Of a DNA stretch of 64,000 nucleotides, positions 55,275-63,920 are shown piece after piece. The stretch comes from JABFRJ01 sp031374735 (GTDB taxonomy: Bacteria > Pseudomonadota > Alphaproteobacteria > Rhizobiales > Hyphomicrobiaceae): contig JANMGQ010000004.1 of NCBI GenBank assembly GCA_031374735.1, positions 23,111 to 87,110 on the forward strand. Direction: 5' to 3'. How positions within the stretch are numbered: position 1 is the first letter of the stretch; each line of letters begins with the position of its first letter. A model generated the notes under the pieces. It saw only the letters and a program-made list of their open reading frames with translations. It ran no database searches and had not been told where the DNA came from. The position numbers and the translations under genes were made by a program.

Positions 55275-55467
55275 GTGCGATGCCTCGCATTTTTCGTGTT
55301 GCTCATAATCCTACTGAGTCACCGCGCCGCAGCGGCCGTTCCTGCGGCTCAGCTCATGGTCGAGATTCTCGCTCAGACCAGGAGCTGGCATGGATCACGA
55401 CGATGGCGGCAGCCGCACTGCCAGATTTGCGGTATTCGTTGGTTGTGCCTCTCAGACCTGAGTGCGG

Positions 55468-55740
55468 TCATGGCTGACGTTCCATCCGCTCTTTGATCTT
55501 GCGCGCTTCCCAATCGGCGCTGAAGAGCCGCGGCGGCGAGAACACCAGTAGCGCGTGGACGAGCAGTCCCGCGCCCCAGCCGAGCAAGGGCCATTGCGCC
55601 CACCACACGCCACCCTTGGCGAGCGCGTTGAGCCCGAACATGGGGGACATGGCGCAGGCGAAGATCAGGGCGTGAATGTAGAACGCCTTCATCGCTTCGA
55701 CGTGACGCTTGGCTTCTGCGTATTTCGGATCATCTGTCAT
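55468..55740 (-). CDS. 2TM-domain small membrane protein
   Basis: 90 residues: KYAEAKRHVEAMKAFYIHALIFACAMSPMFGLNALAKG (helix 1), WWAQWPLLGWGAGLLVHALLVF (helix 2), then a charged amphipathic end (FSADWEARKIKERMERQP). This layout matches the 2TM domain found as a stand-alone protein or on histidine kinases. Function unknown. Last gene of the Crp-USP run. Confidence 0.82.
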   Translation of the reverse strand: MTDDPKYAEAKRHVEAMKAFYIHALIFACAMSPMFGLNALAKGGVWWAQWPLLGWGAGLLVHALLVFSPPRLFSADWEARKIKERMERQP

Positions 55741-55764
55741 GGTGGACCCTCGCGTGGGTGTTTG

Positions 55765-55788
55765 GGTGTCTGACCGAGGTCAGACACA
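55765..55788. repeat. 24-nt palindrome, copy 2 (one mismatch)
   Basis: GGTGTCTGACC, GA, GGTCAGACACA: same unit as 23677-23700 except the centre and last base. It lies 7 nt after the stop of the 123-aa gene (stop at 55795 on the minus strand) and 24 nt before the 2TM start, within the operon-like run. Confidence 0.75.
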
Positions 55789-55794
55789 TCTTGG

Positions 55795-56166
55795 TCAATC
55801 CAGGTCCTGCACGGACGCGACGCGGAACGTGCGCATGTGGCCGTCGTGCTCGGTGATTGAGACGTACTCGCCCGGAATGAAGCTGTGTTTGTCGAACTTG
55901 AAGCCGGGTTCGTCGTCGGCGTCGGTCGTGGGATTGTAGTCGAAAGCCCATGTTCCGCCGCGCTTATGGACAAGCTTGCCGATCTCGTCGGGCTGGCCCG
56001 CCCAGAAGCGACGGGCACGGCAGCGGTCGCGGGCCTTGGACCATTCGGCCGCAATGAGATGACCGTGCAGATCGAGCGGCGCGGCAAAGTCGTAGCCATG
56101 CCGCGTGCTGCCGTTCGGGAAATCGTGATCCCGCGCCAATTCGAGCCGGATGCGTTTGAGTGTCAT
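55795..56166 (-). CDS. conserved-looking protein of unknown function, 123 aa
   Basis: Starts TLKRIRLELARDHDFPNGSTRHGYDFAAPLDLHGHLIAAEW and continues CRARRFWAGQPDEIGKLVHKRGGTWAFDYNPTTDADDEPGFKFDKHSFIPGEYVSITEHDGHMRTFRVASV. Compact, no signal peptide or membrane segment, with a His/Arg/Asp-rich pattern. It sits between the USP gene (17 bp away) and the 2TM gene in a same-strand run, so it probably shares their regulation. Confidence 0.72.
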   Translation of the reverse strand: MTLKRIRLELARDHDFPNGSTRHGYDFAAPLDLHGHLIAAEWSKARDRCRARRFWAGQPDEIGKLVHKRGGTWAFDYNPTTDADDEPGFKFDKHSFIPGEYVSITEHDGHMRTFRVASVQDLD

Positions 56167-56182
56167 GACGGCAGCTCCTGTT

Positions 56183-57025
56183 TCAGTGGGACATCAGGAC
56201 TGGACGATCCATGCGCGCGAACATGTCGCGCGATGCGCCACCGAGCAGGAACTCGCGTAGGCGCGAATGTCCGTAGGCGCCCATCACGATCAGATCCGCG
56301 CTGCGAATGGCGGCCTCGCGCAGGATCGCTCCACCGGCGTCGCCATCCGTCGAGCGAATGAACATGGCGTCACAGGATAGGCCATGGCGGGCAAGCGAGG
56401 TGCACAGATCAGCGCCGGGCACGTCGCCAGCGGCACGGCGGTCATCGTCCGGGTCAACCCACAACACCGTCACGTCGGTTCCGCGTGGCAGATAGGGGAT
56501 GACGTCGGCGACGGCGCGGGCAGCTTCGCGCGTGCCGTTCCAGGCGATCAGAACGCGTTTCGGCGGAAGGTCGATATTGCCCTTGTTCGGCACAATCAGC
56601 ACGGGTCGGCCGCATTCGATCGCGATGCGCTCGGGTTCTTCGAGATACGCCGTATAGCTCCAATCTGGGTCTTTCTGGGCGACGACAACGAGATCTGCAC
56701 TGCGGCCGTGCTCCATCACCTGTGCCGCCGTGGTGCCGAAGCCTGCGTCGATCTCGCGCCATTCGATGCTGAGTTGCTGGGCTTTGCCCGCATCCTCGAA
56801 GCGCGCCTTGAGCTCGGTGATATCCTGGCGATAGGCAAGCCGATGCTCGTCGATCGTGACAGTCATTCCCGCGGCCTCGGATGCGGGGATCACCACGTAC
56901 GGCGGGATCACGGCGAGCGCAATCAAATGCGCCTCGTGCGCCCGCGCCAGAGGCACTGCCGCGCGCAGCAGGCGCTCAGCGCGGCTGATATCGTGGAGAT
57001 GCAGCAGGATTGTTTTACAGGACAT
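56183..57025 (-). CDS. tandem universal stress protein
   Basis: 280 residues with two Usp domains. Domain 1 starts CKTILLHLHDISRAERLLRAAVPLA; domain 2 KRVLIAWNGTREAARAV and ends with the ATP-type motif GAYGHSRLREFLLGGASRDMF. Tandem Usp proteins are associated with hypoxia and stress survival in alphaproteobacteria. It is 33 bp downstream of the unknown 188-residue gene and 17 bp upstream of the next, all on the minus strand. Confidence 0.9.
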   Translation of the reverse strand: MSCKTILLHLHDISRAERLLRAAVPLARAHEAHLIALAVIPPYVVIPASEAAGMTVTIDEHRLAYRQDITELKARFEDAGKAQQLSIEWREIDAGFGTTAAQVMEHGRSADLVVVAQKDPDWSYTAYLEEPERIAIECGRPVLIVPNKGNIDLPPKRVLIAWNGTREAARAVADVIPYLPRGTDVTVLWVDPDDDRRAAGDVPGADLCTSLARHGLSCDAMFIRSTDGDAGGAILREAAIRSADLIVMGAYGHSRLREFLLGGASRDMFARMDRPVLMSH

Positions 57026-57058
57026 GACGAAGAAACTCCTGTCGAGGAACGTGACGTT

Positions 57059-57625
57059 TCACACTCTGAAGTCGTGGGTGTGCACGCGATGCGAGCTGTG
57101 GTTCAGGAGGATTTGGGTGGCCATCTTCTGCTGCTCGGCCGTTGCGGCGGTCACGCCGAGCAGAATGGCGCCCTTGGCGAGATGCCGCGTCAGCTCATCG
57201 CGCAAATGAGGGGCCATCCAGGATGCCGCGACCAGCGGCTCGCCCTGGCTGCTGCCGAAGCATGCAAGTGAGGGCCACATCGAGCCGGCCGAGATCCGCA
57301 CTGGTTCATGTGCGATGGAGACGTCAAGCGGCGCAGATCCGCACACGAGCTCTGCGACGCTGGCAGCCTTGAGCGTACCGGCGACATACTGCTGCTTGAG
57401 CTTCGAGAAGACCGAATCTCGTGCCGCGATGCCGAACTGTGTCATCTTGAACATCGCGCGTTCAAGATCCTGCAGCGCCGGGCATAGATCCGCTCCGCGA
57501 TTGAACGGGGCCATGGTCAAACGGACTCTATCGGGCACAATCTCCATCGCGCGTTCTCCCTGTGGGCGGGCACCGGTCTGCACTGGGAGGTTCTGCTGCC
57601 TCTCAAGTGTCATCTCGATCAACAT
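57059..57625 (-). CDS. unknown protein, 188 aa, in the Crp-USP run
   Basis: Only soluble-protein features are visible; the family is not recognised. Sequence such as DRVRLTMAPFNRGADLCPALQDLERAMFKMTQFGIAARDSVFSKLKQQYVAGTLKAASVAELVCGSAPLDVSIAHEPVRISAG and ILLNHSSHRVHTHDFRV. Starting at the internal Met (MEIVPDRV) would give 162 residues. Position between a Crp/Fnr regulator and USP suggests a stress role. Confidence 0.65.
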   Translation of the reverse strand: MLIEMTLERQQNLPVQTGARPQGERAMEIVPDRVRLTMAPFNRGADLCPALQDLERAMFKMTQFGIAARDSVFSKLKQQYVAGTLKAASVAELVCGSAPLDVSIAHEPVRISAGSMWPSLACFGSSQGEPLVAASWMAPHLRDELTRHLAKGAILLGVTAATAEQQKMATQILLNHSSHRVHTHDFRV

Positions 57626-57674
57626 GGACAGATCCTCCTGTGTTTGCCGGGACGGTGTCCTGCCGGGGGAGGAT

Positions 57675-58418
57675 TCAGGACGCCAACTTGATGTCTCTTG
57701 CGCGCGCCCCCGACGCTACGTGTCGCAGGCCAGCATGATCGCGGATCGTGACGAGGATGCATTGTTCCAGGTCAATCAGGCCCTCAACGCGGAATCTTGT
57801 GAACGTGCGGCTGACGGTTTCGATCGTGAGACCAAGAAAATCCGCTATGTCCGTACGCGTCATTGGCAGGACGATGTCGTCTGCATTCTGACCGCGACGC
57901 ATATTGCGGCGTGAGAGTGCTAGAAGGAACCCGGCAACGCGCTCGCAGGCAGACCGTTGGCTGACTGTCATCAGCAAATCGCGCGCCGCCGCCAATTCAT
58001 AGGCCATGGCCTGATACAGCTTGAGACCAAGTGCGATGTCATTGCGTGCATGCTCCCAGACGGACGTGAGCGCGTAGCAGCTCAGGCTGGTACACTGAGT
58101 GGCTTGCGCGCCCGCCGCATGTTCACCGAGATCACCGAGGCCGATGAGGTCTCCCGGGTAGGCGAAGTCAATCACCTGACGGCGTCCGTCGGCGAGCATG
58201 CGGTAGATGCAGACGTGGCCGAACTCGACCCGGTAGACATGCGTGGCCGCATCACCCTCGCAGAACACGTGGTCCTTGGCGTTGACCGTGCGGGCTGAAC
58301 CGCGCGGCAGGCTGCACGCGAAGGCATCGGAGCGGCTTGAGCTGACCTCGCCGGCCATGTGCCGCCCGGTCGTGCCTGGGAGTGCGGTGTCGGCTGTTGG
58401 GTACGCGGTGGCCAGCAT
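57675..58418 (-). CDS. Crp/Fnr-family transcription regulator (FixK/FnrN-like)
   Basis: 247 residues from the ATG at 58418, which has GGAGAT upstream. Cyclic-nucleotide-like sensor (VFCEGDAATHVYRVEFGHVCIYRMLADGRRQVIDFAYPGDLIGL), dimer helix, and winged helix with recognition motif DIADFLGLTIETVSRTFTRF, the E..SR typical of Fnr/FixK. The N-terminal CxxC...C cluster of oxygen-sensing Fnr is absent (single Cys), so it is probably FixK-like and controlled by another sensor. First gene of the run down to 55468. Confidence 0.9.
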   Translation of the reverse strand: MLATAYPTADTALPGTTGRHMAGEVSSSRSDAFACSLPRGSARTVNAKDHVFCEGDAATHVYRVEFGHVCIYRMLADGRRQVIDFAYPGDLIGLGDLGEHAAGAQATQCTSLSCYALTSVWEHARNDIALGLKLYQAMAYELAAARDLLMTVSQRSACERVAGFLLALSRRNMRRGQNADDIVLPMTRTDIADFLGLTIETVSRTFTRFRVEGLIDLEQCILVTIRDHAGLRHVASGARARDIKLAS

Positions 58419-58550
58419 GTTCGATCTCCTGCGGATTTCGGTGTCTCGTCTGCCAGTGACCACAGAAAAACAGGTGCACGTTCCCTGCGTGCGACGAGTT
58501 GGTAATCGATTGTAAGAGTGTGTAAGATGCTCTGGCGCAGGAGCGAGATC

Positions 58551-59288
58551 ATGCCCGAGCAAGCCAAGCACATTCTTGTCGTCGATGATGAAGAACCGGT
58601 GCGGACGCTGCTGCGTGAATGCCTCGAGATGGACGGCTTTCGGGTCACTGAGGCACAGAACGGCCGCGAGCTGATGGCCTTGTTGGCGTCCGATCCACCG
58701 GATCTGATTACGCTAGATTTGAAGCTTGGCGGCGAGAACGGCCTGGAGCTTGCGCGTCAAGTCCGCGCTGACCGGAATGTACCTATCGTGATGATAACCG
58801 GGCGCAGCGATACGATTGACCGCGTTGTGGGTCTCGAACTTGGCGCCGACGACTACATCGGCAAACCTTTTCACGTGCGCGAAGTGCTGGCGCGGGTGCG
58901 CGCCGTCTTGCGTCGCTATCAGGCCCTGTCGCCTGCTGCGGATGCAAGCGCCGCTCCGAGTGTCACGGGCGAGCGTTATGCCTTTGAAGACTGGGTGCTC
59001 GACATGCAGCGCCGCGACCTAAAATCGGCAGCCGGCACGGTTCTGGAGCTGACGACGGCCGAGTTCAATATGTTGGATATGTTCGTGCGCCGCCCCAGCC
59101 GGGTGCTGTCACGCGACAACATCATGGACTTGCTCAAGGGGCATGACTGGTCACCGTTCGATCGCTCGATCGACGCGCTGGTGGTCCGGGTGCGGCGGAA
59201 GATTGAGCGCGATCCGGAAACGCCAAAGCTGATCAAGACGGTGCGTGGCGTTGGCTATGTGTTTACGGCAGACACACGCAAACTTTAG
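58551..59288 (+). CDS. OmpR/PhoB-type response regulator
   Basis: 245 residues from the ATG at 58551 (MPEQAKHILVVDDEEPV). Receiver domain with acceptor in ITLDLKLGGENGLEL and the switch MITGRSD; DNA-binding domain FEDWVLDMQRRDLKSAAGTVLELTTAEFNMLDMFVRRPSRVLSRDNIMD, winged helix ends RGVGYVFTA. It is convergent with and overlaps by 4 bp the hybrid kinase, so the pair may be functionally linked. Divergent from the Crp gene (about 130 bp between starts). Confidence 0.95.
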   Translation: MPEQAKHILVVDDEEPVRTLLRECLEMDGFRVTEAQNGRELMALLASDPPDLITLDLKLGGENGLELARQVRADRNVPIVMITGRSDTIDRVVGLELGADDYIGKPFHVREVLARVRAVLRRYQALSPAADASAAPSVTGERYAFEDWVLDMQRRDLKSAAGTVLELTTAEFNMLDMFVRRPSRVLSRDNIMDLLKGHDWSPFDRSIDALVVRVRRKIERDPETPKLIKTVRGVGYVFTADTRKL

Positions 59289-61318
59289 ACTTTCGTGCCG
59301 TCTATCGCATGCCGAATGGAGCGCGCGAGTTCATCTCGGCTGAACGGCTTTCGCAGCAAAAAAGGACGTGTGTTGTCCTGCACGGCGGCGCCGAGAACGC
59401 CGTCCGGATAGCCAGACGTGAGCACCACGGGAAGCCCAGGTGCATGCGCTGCAACCCAACGGGCCACGTCGAAGCCAGACATCCCGCCGGCCATGACGAC
59501 GTCGCTGAAGACGAGGTCGAAACGCTCCGCTGTCAGATTTTGCAGCGCTTCCGGGCCGCTGGCGGCAGCCGTCACTGTGTAGCCGAGGGCGTGCAGCTGT
59601 TCGGTTGCGACGGCGCGCACGTCGGGATTGTCCTCCACCAAAAGGATGCGTTCACCCGAAGCCATGGGCACATTTGACGCGGTTTTCGGCTTAGCGGCTG
59701 CCTCGCTGTCGCCGACGGCGCGCGGCAGGTACAAGTTGACCGTCGTTCCTTGCCCGACTTCGCTGTAGATCGTCACAGTTCCGTTGACTTGCTGAACAAA
59801 GCCGTAAATCGTGCTGAGACCGAGGCCCGTTCCCTTGCCCGGTTCTTTGGTGGTGAAGAACGGCTCGAAAGCGTGGCGAAGCACATTGACCGGCATGCCT
59901 GTGCCTGTGTCGGAAACGGACAGGCGCACATAGTCACCGGCGTTGATCTTGAAACCGAACTCGGAATCAGCGCCGTCGAAGGCGACGTTGGCCGTCTCGA
60001 TGATCAGCTTACCGCCTTTCGGCATCGCATCGCGCGCATTGATGGCGAGGTTGAGGATCGCATTCTCAACTTCGCTCGGGTCGGCGAGGATGGTCCAAGG
60101 CGCTACTTCGAGACTCGTGGTCAGCGTGATCTGCTCACCGAGTGTGCGCTCAAGCAACTCAGCCATGCCGTTGACGAGATCGTTCGGATTGTGCGGCGTG
60201 GCCTCGAACCGCCGGCGCCGCGCGAATGTGAGCAAACGGTTCGTCAGCCTTGCACCCATTTCCGCCGCATCGTGCGCGCGCTGCACGAAGGCTTTCGCCT
60301 TGTCATCTTGCAATCGCATCTGCGCCAGTTCGAGATTGCCTGTTATGACGGTCAGCAGATTGTTGAAGTCGTGCGCGATGCCACCGGTGAGCTGACCGAA
60401 GGCTTCCATGCGCTGCGTGCGCACCAATTGAGCCTGTGACTCCTCTCGCCGACGCATTTCAATGCGCAGCTCGCGCGTGCTCTCCTCAACGCGTTGTTCA
60501 AGCAGTTGCTGGGCGTGCTTGCGCTCGGTGATGTCGCGCAAGACGGCCGTAAAGATAAGCTTGCCGACGACGTCGAGCCTGGAGATTGATGCCTCGGCTG
60601 GAAACACTTCGCCGTTCTTGCGTTGCGCTGTGATTTCGCTGCGCTGGCCCATGCGGCGCGCTTGAACATGTGATGCCCCGAACGTGCGGACGTGATCAGC
60701 GTGCCCTGCGCGCAAGCGCTCTGGCAGCAGCATCGTGAGCGGTTTGCCGATGAGTTCGTCACGCGCGTAGCCAAAGATAACTTCGGCGCCGTCATTGAAC
60801 ATTGTGATGGTCTGCCGTTCGTCCATCGAAATGATGGCGTCGGCGGCAATGGAGACGATGCCGGCAAGGCGGGTGGACGACGCTTCAAGTGCCGCCGCAG
60901 CCTCGCGCCGATCGGTGACATCACGCATCACGCCCAGCATGCGAACGGCAGCACCATCACGGAACTCAACGCGACCGGCGTCTGAAAGCAATCTGAGTGC
61001 GCCGTCTTCCGGCCGCACGAGCCGATACTCGTTGCAAAACACACCTGCACCTGTGGGCGACATCGCTGCGACCCACAGAAGAGCCCACGTTTCGCGATCG
61101 TCTGGATGCACATGAGCCGCGAAGGACTGGGCCGTGCGCCGGCCAGGCCAAACCCCTGTGCTTGCAATTGTGCGCGCATCGTCAGTAAAGCCGTCCGTGG
61201 CCGCATCCCACTCCCAACAGCCAATGTTGCCCGCGGCCAGCGCCTGACGGAGAAGATCTCGCTGCTCTGATTGATCGTCCTTGGGCACGGCTTCACCACA
61301 GTGTTGTCGCGCCAGCAT
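59285..61318 (-). CDS. PAS-domain hybrid sensor histidine kinase
   Basis: 677 residues from the ATG at 61318. Two PAS domains (about 10-125: WEWDAATDGFTDDARTIASTGVWPG; about 135-260: IISMDERQTITMFNDGAEVIFGYARDELIGKP), dimer/phospho-acceptor helix with GGIAHDFNNLLTVITGN, ATPase with NLAINARDAM, DTGTGM, FTTKEPGKGTGLGLS, then a C-terminal receiver with acceptor in FDLVFSDVVMAGGMSG. Cytoplasmic (no transmembrane segment). PAS ligand unknown. Overlaps the OmpR-type regulator at the 3' ends. Confidence 0.94.
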   Translation of the reverse strand: MLARQHCGEAVPKDDQSEQRDLLRQALAAGNIGCWEWDAATDGFTDDARTIASTGVWPGRRTAQSFAAHVHPDDRETWALLWVAAMSPTGAGVFCNEYRLVRPEDGALRLLSDAGRVEFRDGAAVRMLGVMRDVTDRREAAAALEASSTRLAGIVSIAADAIISMDERQTITMFNDGAEVIFGYARDELIGKPLTMLLPERLRAGHADHVRTFGASHVQARRMGQRSEITAQRKNGEVFPAEASISRLDVVGKLIFTAVLRDITERKHAQQLLEQRVEESTRELRIEMRRREESQAQLVRTQRMEAFGQLTGGIAHDFNNLLTVITGNLELAQMRLQDDKAKAFVQRAHDAAEMGARLTNRLLTFARRRRFEATPHNPNDLVNGMAELLERTLGEQITLTTSLEVAPWTILADPSEVENAILNLAINARDAMPKGGKLIIETANVAFDGADSEFGFKINAGDYVRLSVSDTGTGMPVNVLRHAFEPFFTTKEPGKGTGLGLSTIYGFVQQVNGTVTIYSEVGQGTTVNLYLPRAVGDSEAAAKPKTASNVPMASGERILLVEDNPDVRAVATEQLHALGYTVTAAASGPEALQNLTAERFDLVFSDVVMAGGMSGFDVARWVAAHAPGLPVVLTSGYPDGVLGAAVQDNTRPFLLRKPFSRDELARSIRHAIDGTKV

Positions 61319-61427
61319 AGCAAACAGAATGAAGCCGGGCGACGCCAAATGCACTGCTCACGATACACGGCGAACGGGCGGGGTGTGTTGCCCCGCCCGC
61401 CCATTGCGCGTTCGATCGCCGCGCGAA

Positions 61428-61799
61428 TCAACTGGTGATGCGCAGGTTATCGACGACCTTCGTGACACCCGGTGCCGCCCAGACGGCGCCCTCGATGCGG
61501 TCCATCTCGTCGAACGATTCAACCGAACCTGTCAGCGTCACGGTGCCATTGCTGACGGCGATCGTGACCTTGGTCGCCTCCACATCCGCGTGTCGCTTGA
61601 GCGCGTCTTTGATGCGCTTCTGAATATCAGTTGTGTGAGCCCTTGGTTTCAGGTTGATCAGATTCACGACGTTGACCACGCCACTGACATGCTCGACATT
61701 CTTGAATATGTTGGCACGCTGAAACTGCCACTCGACTAGAAATTTGAAGCTACGCGGCGCAAATGCAGCCTCCTGCACTGTAGTCTGCGTGAGCGCCAT
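61428..61799 (-). pseudogene. BON-domain protein missing its N-terminal part
   Basis: The 3' part reads FLVEWQFQRANIFKNVEHVSGVVNVVNLINLKPRAHTTDIQKRIKDALKRHADVEATKVTIAVSNGTVTLTGSVESFDEMDRIEGAVWAAPGVTKVVDNLRITS. In full OsmY-like proteins an entire BON domain precedes VEWQFQR. Here only ALTQTTVQEAAFAPRSFKFL precedes it (ATG 61799). One and a half BON domains remain, and the upstream half is unrelated. It may still make a short product, but the family domain is cut. Confidence 0.6.
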
Positions 61800-62217
61800 G
61801 ACCGATCGTAGAATCCTGACCAGAGACAAAACAAGTGCCCAGAGGTGTGCCCTCGGCGCGATACTGCTCTGCCTCGTTCTTTCATCAAGTAGCTTATCCT
61901 CGATGGCCCAGCTTCGACCGAAAACGCTTTCTGATTTCGACCCAAGATACAAAGAGATTACAATGCTTCAGAAGGCATTTTGCGACCTCGACCCACTCAT
62001 CATTGCGATGTACCTTCTTCCGAATGTGCTATTAATCTGGACAGGTCACTCGCTAGGCAAAAGCTGGACCGGGGCGATGCGAGCAAAGGCGAGCGCGAGA
62101 CGTTGGTTACCGAGATCTGTGCCGTTCGAGGTACGCCTTACGAGATTCCCGGCTATCACTGGCTCCTCCAGCGGCGGCTTGACCAGGTTAAGCAGGCAGC
62201 CAAGAAAGCCGAAATAA
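61798..62217 (+). other. uncertain frame(s) in a lower-GC patch
   Basis: From ATG 61798 a frame begins with a signal-like segment (CALGAILLCLVLSSSSLSSMA) and reads LRPKTLSDFDPRYKEITMLQKAFCDLDP before becoming Ala/Arg-rich. A second frame (61980-62306) contains LDRGDASKGERETLVTEICAVRGTPYEIPGYHWLLQRRLDQVKQAAKKAEITFDLWH, which looks more like protein. The two overlap, so one broken gene joining them is possible. Neither is a recognised family. AT content here is higher than in the neighbours. Confidence 0.35.
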
Positions 62218-62302
62218 CTTTTGACCTGTGGCATGCTTGCTCTACGTCCCGTTTACCGTTCCGGCGTAAGGATTTGTTTGTCGTACCTGAGAGTGCAAGC
62301 CT

Positions 62303-62539
62303 ATGAAGCCGCCCCGCAACGTCGGCCCCCTGCTGATGCTGGCCACGGTCCTCGCCGTGGCGCTGGTTGCCGCGCCACGTCCGAGAGGCCAGTTGTCGCT
62401 CGCCGCGATGGTACAGTCGTCGGCGCCCGAGACCGATGCCAGCCCAGCGACCGTCGCGCGCAAAGGCTGCAAGTTCGGTCAGCGGTACTCGTCCTACCAT
62501 CGCCGCTGCGTGCTGTGGTCACCGCTCGATTTCGGCTGA
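62303..62539 (+). CDS. small secreted two-Cys protein
   Basis: 78 residues. Signal peptide (PRNVGPLLMLATVLAVALVAAP), linker, and a compact end VARKGCKFGQRYSSYHRRCVLWSPLDFG with two Cys that could form one disulfide. An isolated gene in the low-GC patch. The family is unknown; this size and layout fits small exported proteins of Hyphomicrobiales. Confidence 0.5.
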   Translation: MKPPRNVGPLLMLATVLAVALVAAPRPRGQLSLAAMVQSSAPETDASPATVARKGCKFGQRYSSYHRRCVLWSPLDFG

Positions 62540-62671
62540 GCTTGATTTCGGGTGAGCCAGCCTGGCCCCACGCACATGGTTAGCTTAAGCTTGCGTAAGC
62601 CCCTCTGGTATTAACAGTTGCATGTTATCAATTCTTGACCAGAAATTAATGTGCACGGCCGAAACGCGCCG

Positions 62672-62719
62672 AAATTAACCTCTCTTAACAGACCGCTCGA
62701 TAAGATTGCATCAGTTCGG
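62672..62719 (+). promoter_or_regulatory. conserved upstream module of Flp pilin 1
   Basis: AAATTAACCTC (62672-62682) and CATCAGTTCGG (62709-62719) lie 37 nt apart, 70 nt before the pilin start. The same pair with identical 37-nt offset occurs before pilin 2 at 63797-63844. CTTGACCAG also occurs upstream in both. Confidence 0.7.
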
Positions 62720-62788
62720 GCGTTGCAACGTGGTGTTGCCACCCACCCGGACTGCGCAAGTCAGCGCGTAACTGTGTGGAGAGTACCT

Positions 62789-62953
62789 ATGACGAACCTT
62801 ACGGCCCGCTTCCTGTCTGATGACTCCGGCGCCACCGCCATCGAGTATGGCCTGATCGCCTCGCTCATCTCGGTCGCGATCATTGCGGCGGCGACGTCGC
62901 TTGGCTCGAACATCGCCCTCACCTTCAACAAGGTAGCGGCCAAGACTGGTTGA
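62789..62953 (+). CDS. flp: Flp/Fap type IVb pilin (Tad system), copy 1
   Basis: 54 residues from the ATG at 62789; the extension to 62651 is upstream DNA. The prepilin motif SGATAIEYGLIA (G, then four residues, E, Y) gives cleavage at Gly, followed by a hydrophobic helix LIASLISVAIIAAATSLGSNIA and a short tail. Major pilin of Tad pili used for surface adherence. GGAGAG is the ribosome binding site. No tad/cpa assembly genes in the window; they probably lie to the right. Confidence 0.93.
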   Translation: MTNLTARFLSDDSGATAIEYGLIASLISVAIIAAATSLGSNIALTFNKVAAKTG

Positions 62954-63120
62954 ACGGAACGCATGCGGCGTCACTGGTGTGTCACATGATATGCACCCGG
63001 TGACGTGACTGTTGGGGTCAAGGCTGCTCGACGCTTCGGCGTCGGCAGCCTTTCGCCATTTTAAGGTCACGGCGCCGCCGCGATCGTCTGTCATGGCACG
63101 GTTCCGATTTCGGGGGGCAC

Positions 63121-63663
63121 ATGGCGCGCATATTCGGTTTAGCCGTCCTCATGGCAGCGATCTCGATCGTGATGCTGTTCGTCGTCGCGCCACTTTATGC
63201 AGCCCTCGATGCCGGCCGTGCCGTCGCCACAGGCGATGTTGTCACCCTCGAGCGGCGGGTCGACTGGGCCGGCGTCAGGGAAAGCCTCAAAACATCTCTC
63301 GCAGAGCACGATCGCGGCATGCGCAACGCCGATAGGGGCGCACCGCGCCCGTCGCTCTGGATGCGCGTCAAGATGGCCGTCACGTCGTCGCGCTACGGGG
63401 AGAACATGATCGACCGCGTGCTCACGCCATCAGGCATCGTGCAGTTGGCCCGCTCTCAAGCGCCGAAAGATGTCATGTCAGCAGTTGCACCATCGCTTAC
63501 GAGAGCCATGCTGCTGTGGTCGAGCCTGTCGCGCGTTGGCCTGCGCGACCACGCAACCCTGGACGTCGAGGTGCGTGATACCAAGGACCGGCGCTTCATC
63601 GGCACGCTGGCGCGGGACGGGCTGACCTGGCGGCTTGTCAGCGTCAGATTGGGCGGCGGCTGA
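63121..63663 (+). CDS. DUF2939 protein, single N-terminal membrane segment
   Basis: 180 residues. N-terminal helix (FGLAVLMAAISIVMLFVVAPLYA), then the DUF2939 pattern YAALDAGRAVATGDVVTLERRVDWAGVRESLKTSLAEH and the second part IVQLARSQ...FIGTLARDGLTWRLVSVRL. Found widely in alphaproteobacteria, function unknown; probably periplasmic with a membrane anchor. It lies between the two pilin genes. Confidence 0.78.
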   Translation: MARIFGLAVLMAAISIVMLFVVAPLYAALDAGRAVATGDVVTLERRVDWAGVRESLKTSLAEHDRGMRNADRGAPRPSLWMRVKMAVTSSRYGENMIDRVLTPSGIVQLARSQAPKDVMSAVAPSLTRAMLLWSSLSRVGLRDHATLDVEVRDTKDRRFIGTLARDGLTWRLVSVRLGGG

Positions 63664-63796
63664 CACGCGGGTGACGGCCAGAACTCTGCGTGGGTTAACC
63701 AGCCATTTCATGGACCCCGCCCGCTGTATACAAATCGCGTCAGTCTTTCTTGACCAGCTTTCTGTGCGATGTGTATTCATTGCTGGCGCCGTGCGC

Positions 63797-63844
63797 AAAT
63801 TAACCTCCCTTTAAAGGGCTACCGGTACATTCACATCAGTTCGG
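63797..63844 (+). promoter_or_regulatory. conserved upstream module of Flp pilin 2
   Basis: AAATTAACCTC (63797-63807), then CATCAGTTCGG (63834-63844) 37 nt on, as before pilin 1. 77 nt before the pilin 2 start. Confidence 0.7.
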
Positions 63845-63920
63845 TGGTCACGGCGGGTGCCGAGACGAAACGAACCGCGCAATACCGCGCTAGTCTGTGT
63901 GACCTGTTGGGAGAGTATCC

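Noticed and set aside
55275..55496. GTG-start frame with signal-like N-terminus (CLAFFVLLIILLSHRAAAA)
   Set aside because: Abuts the MerR start with no room for a promoter and turns into unrelated residues; at most a cupin-like relic.
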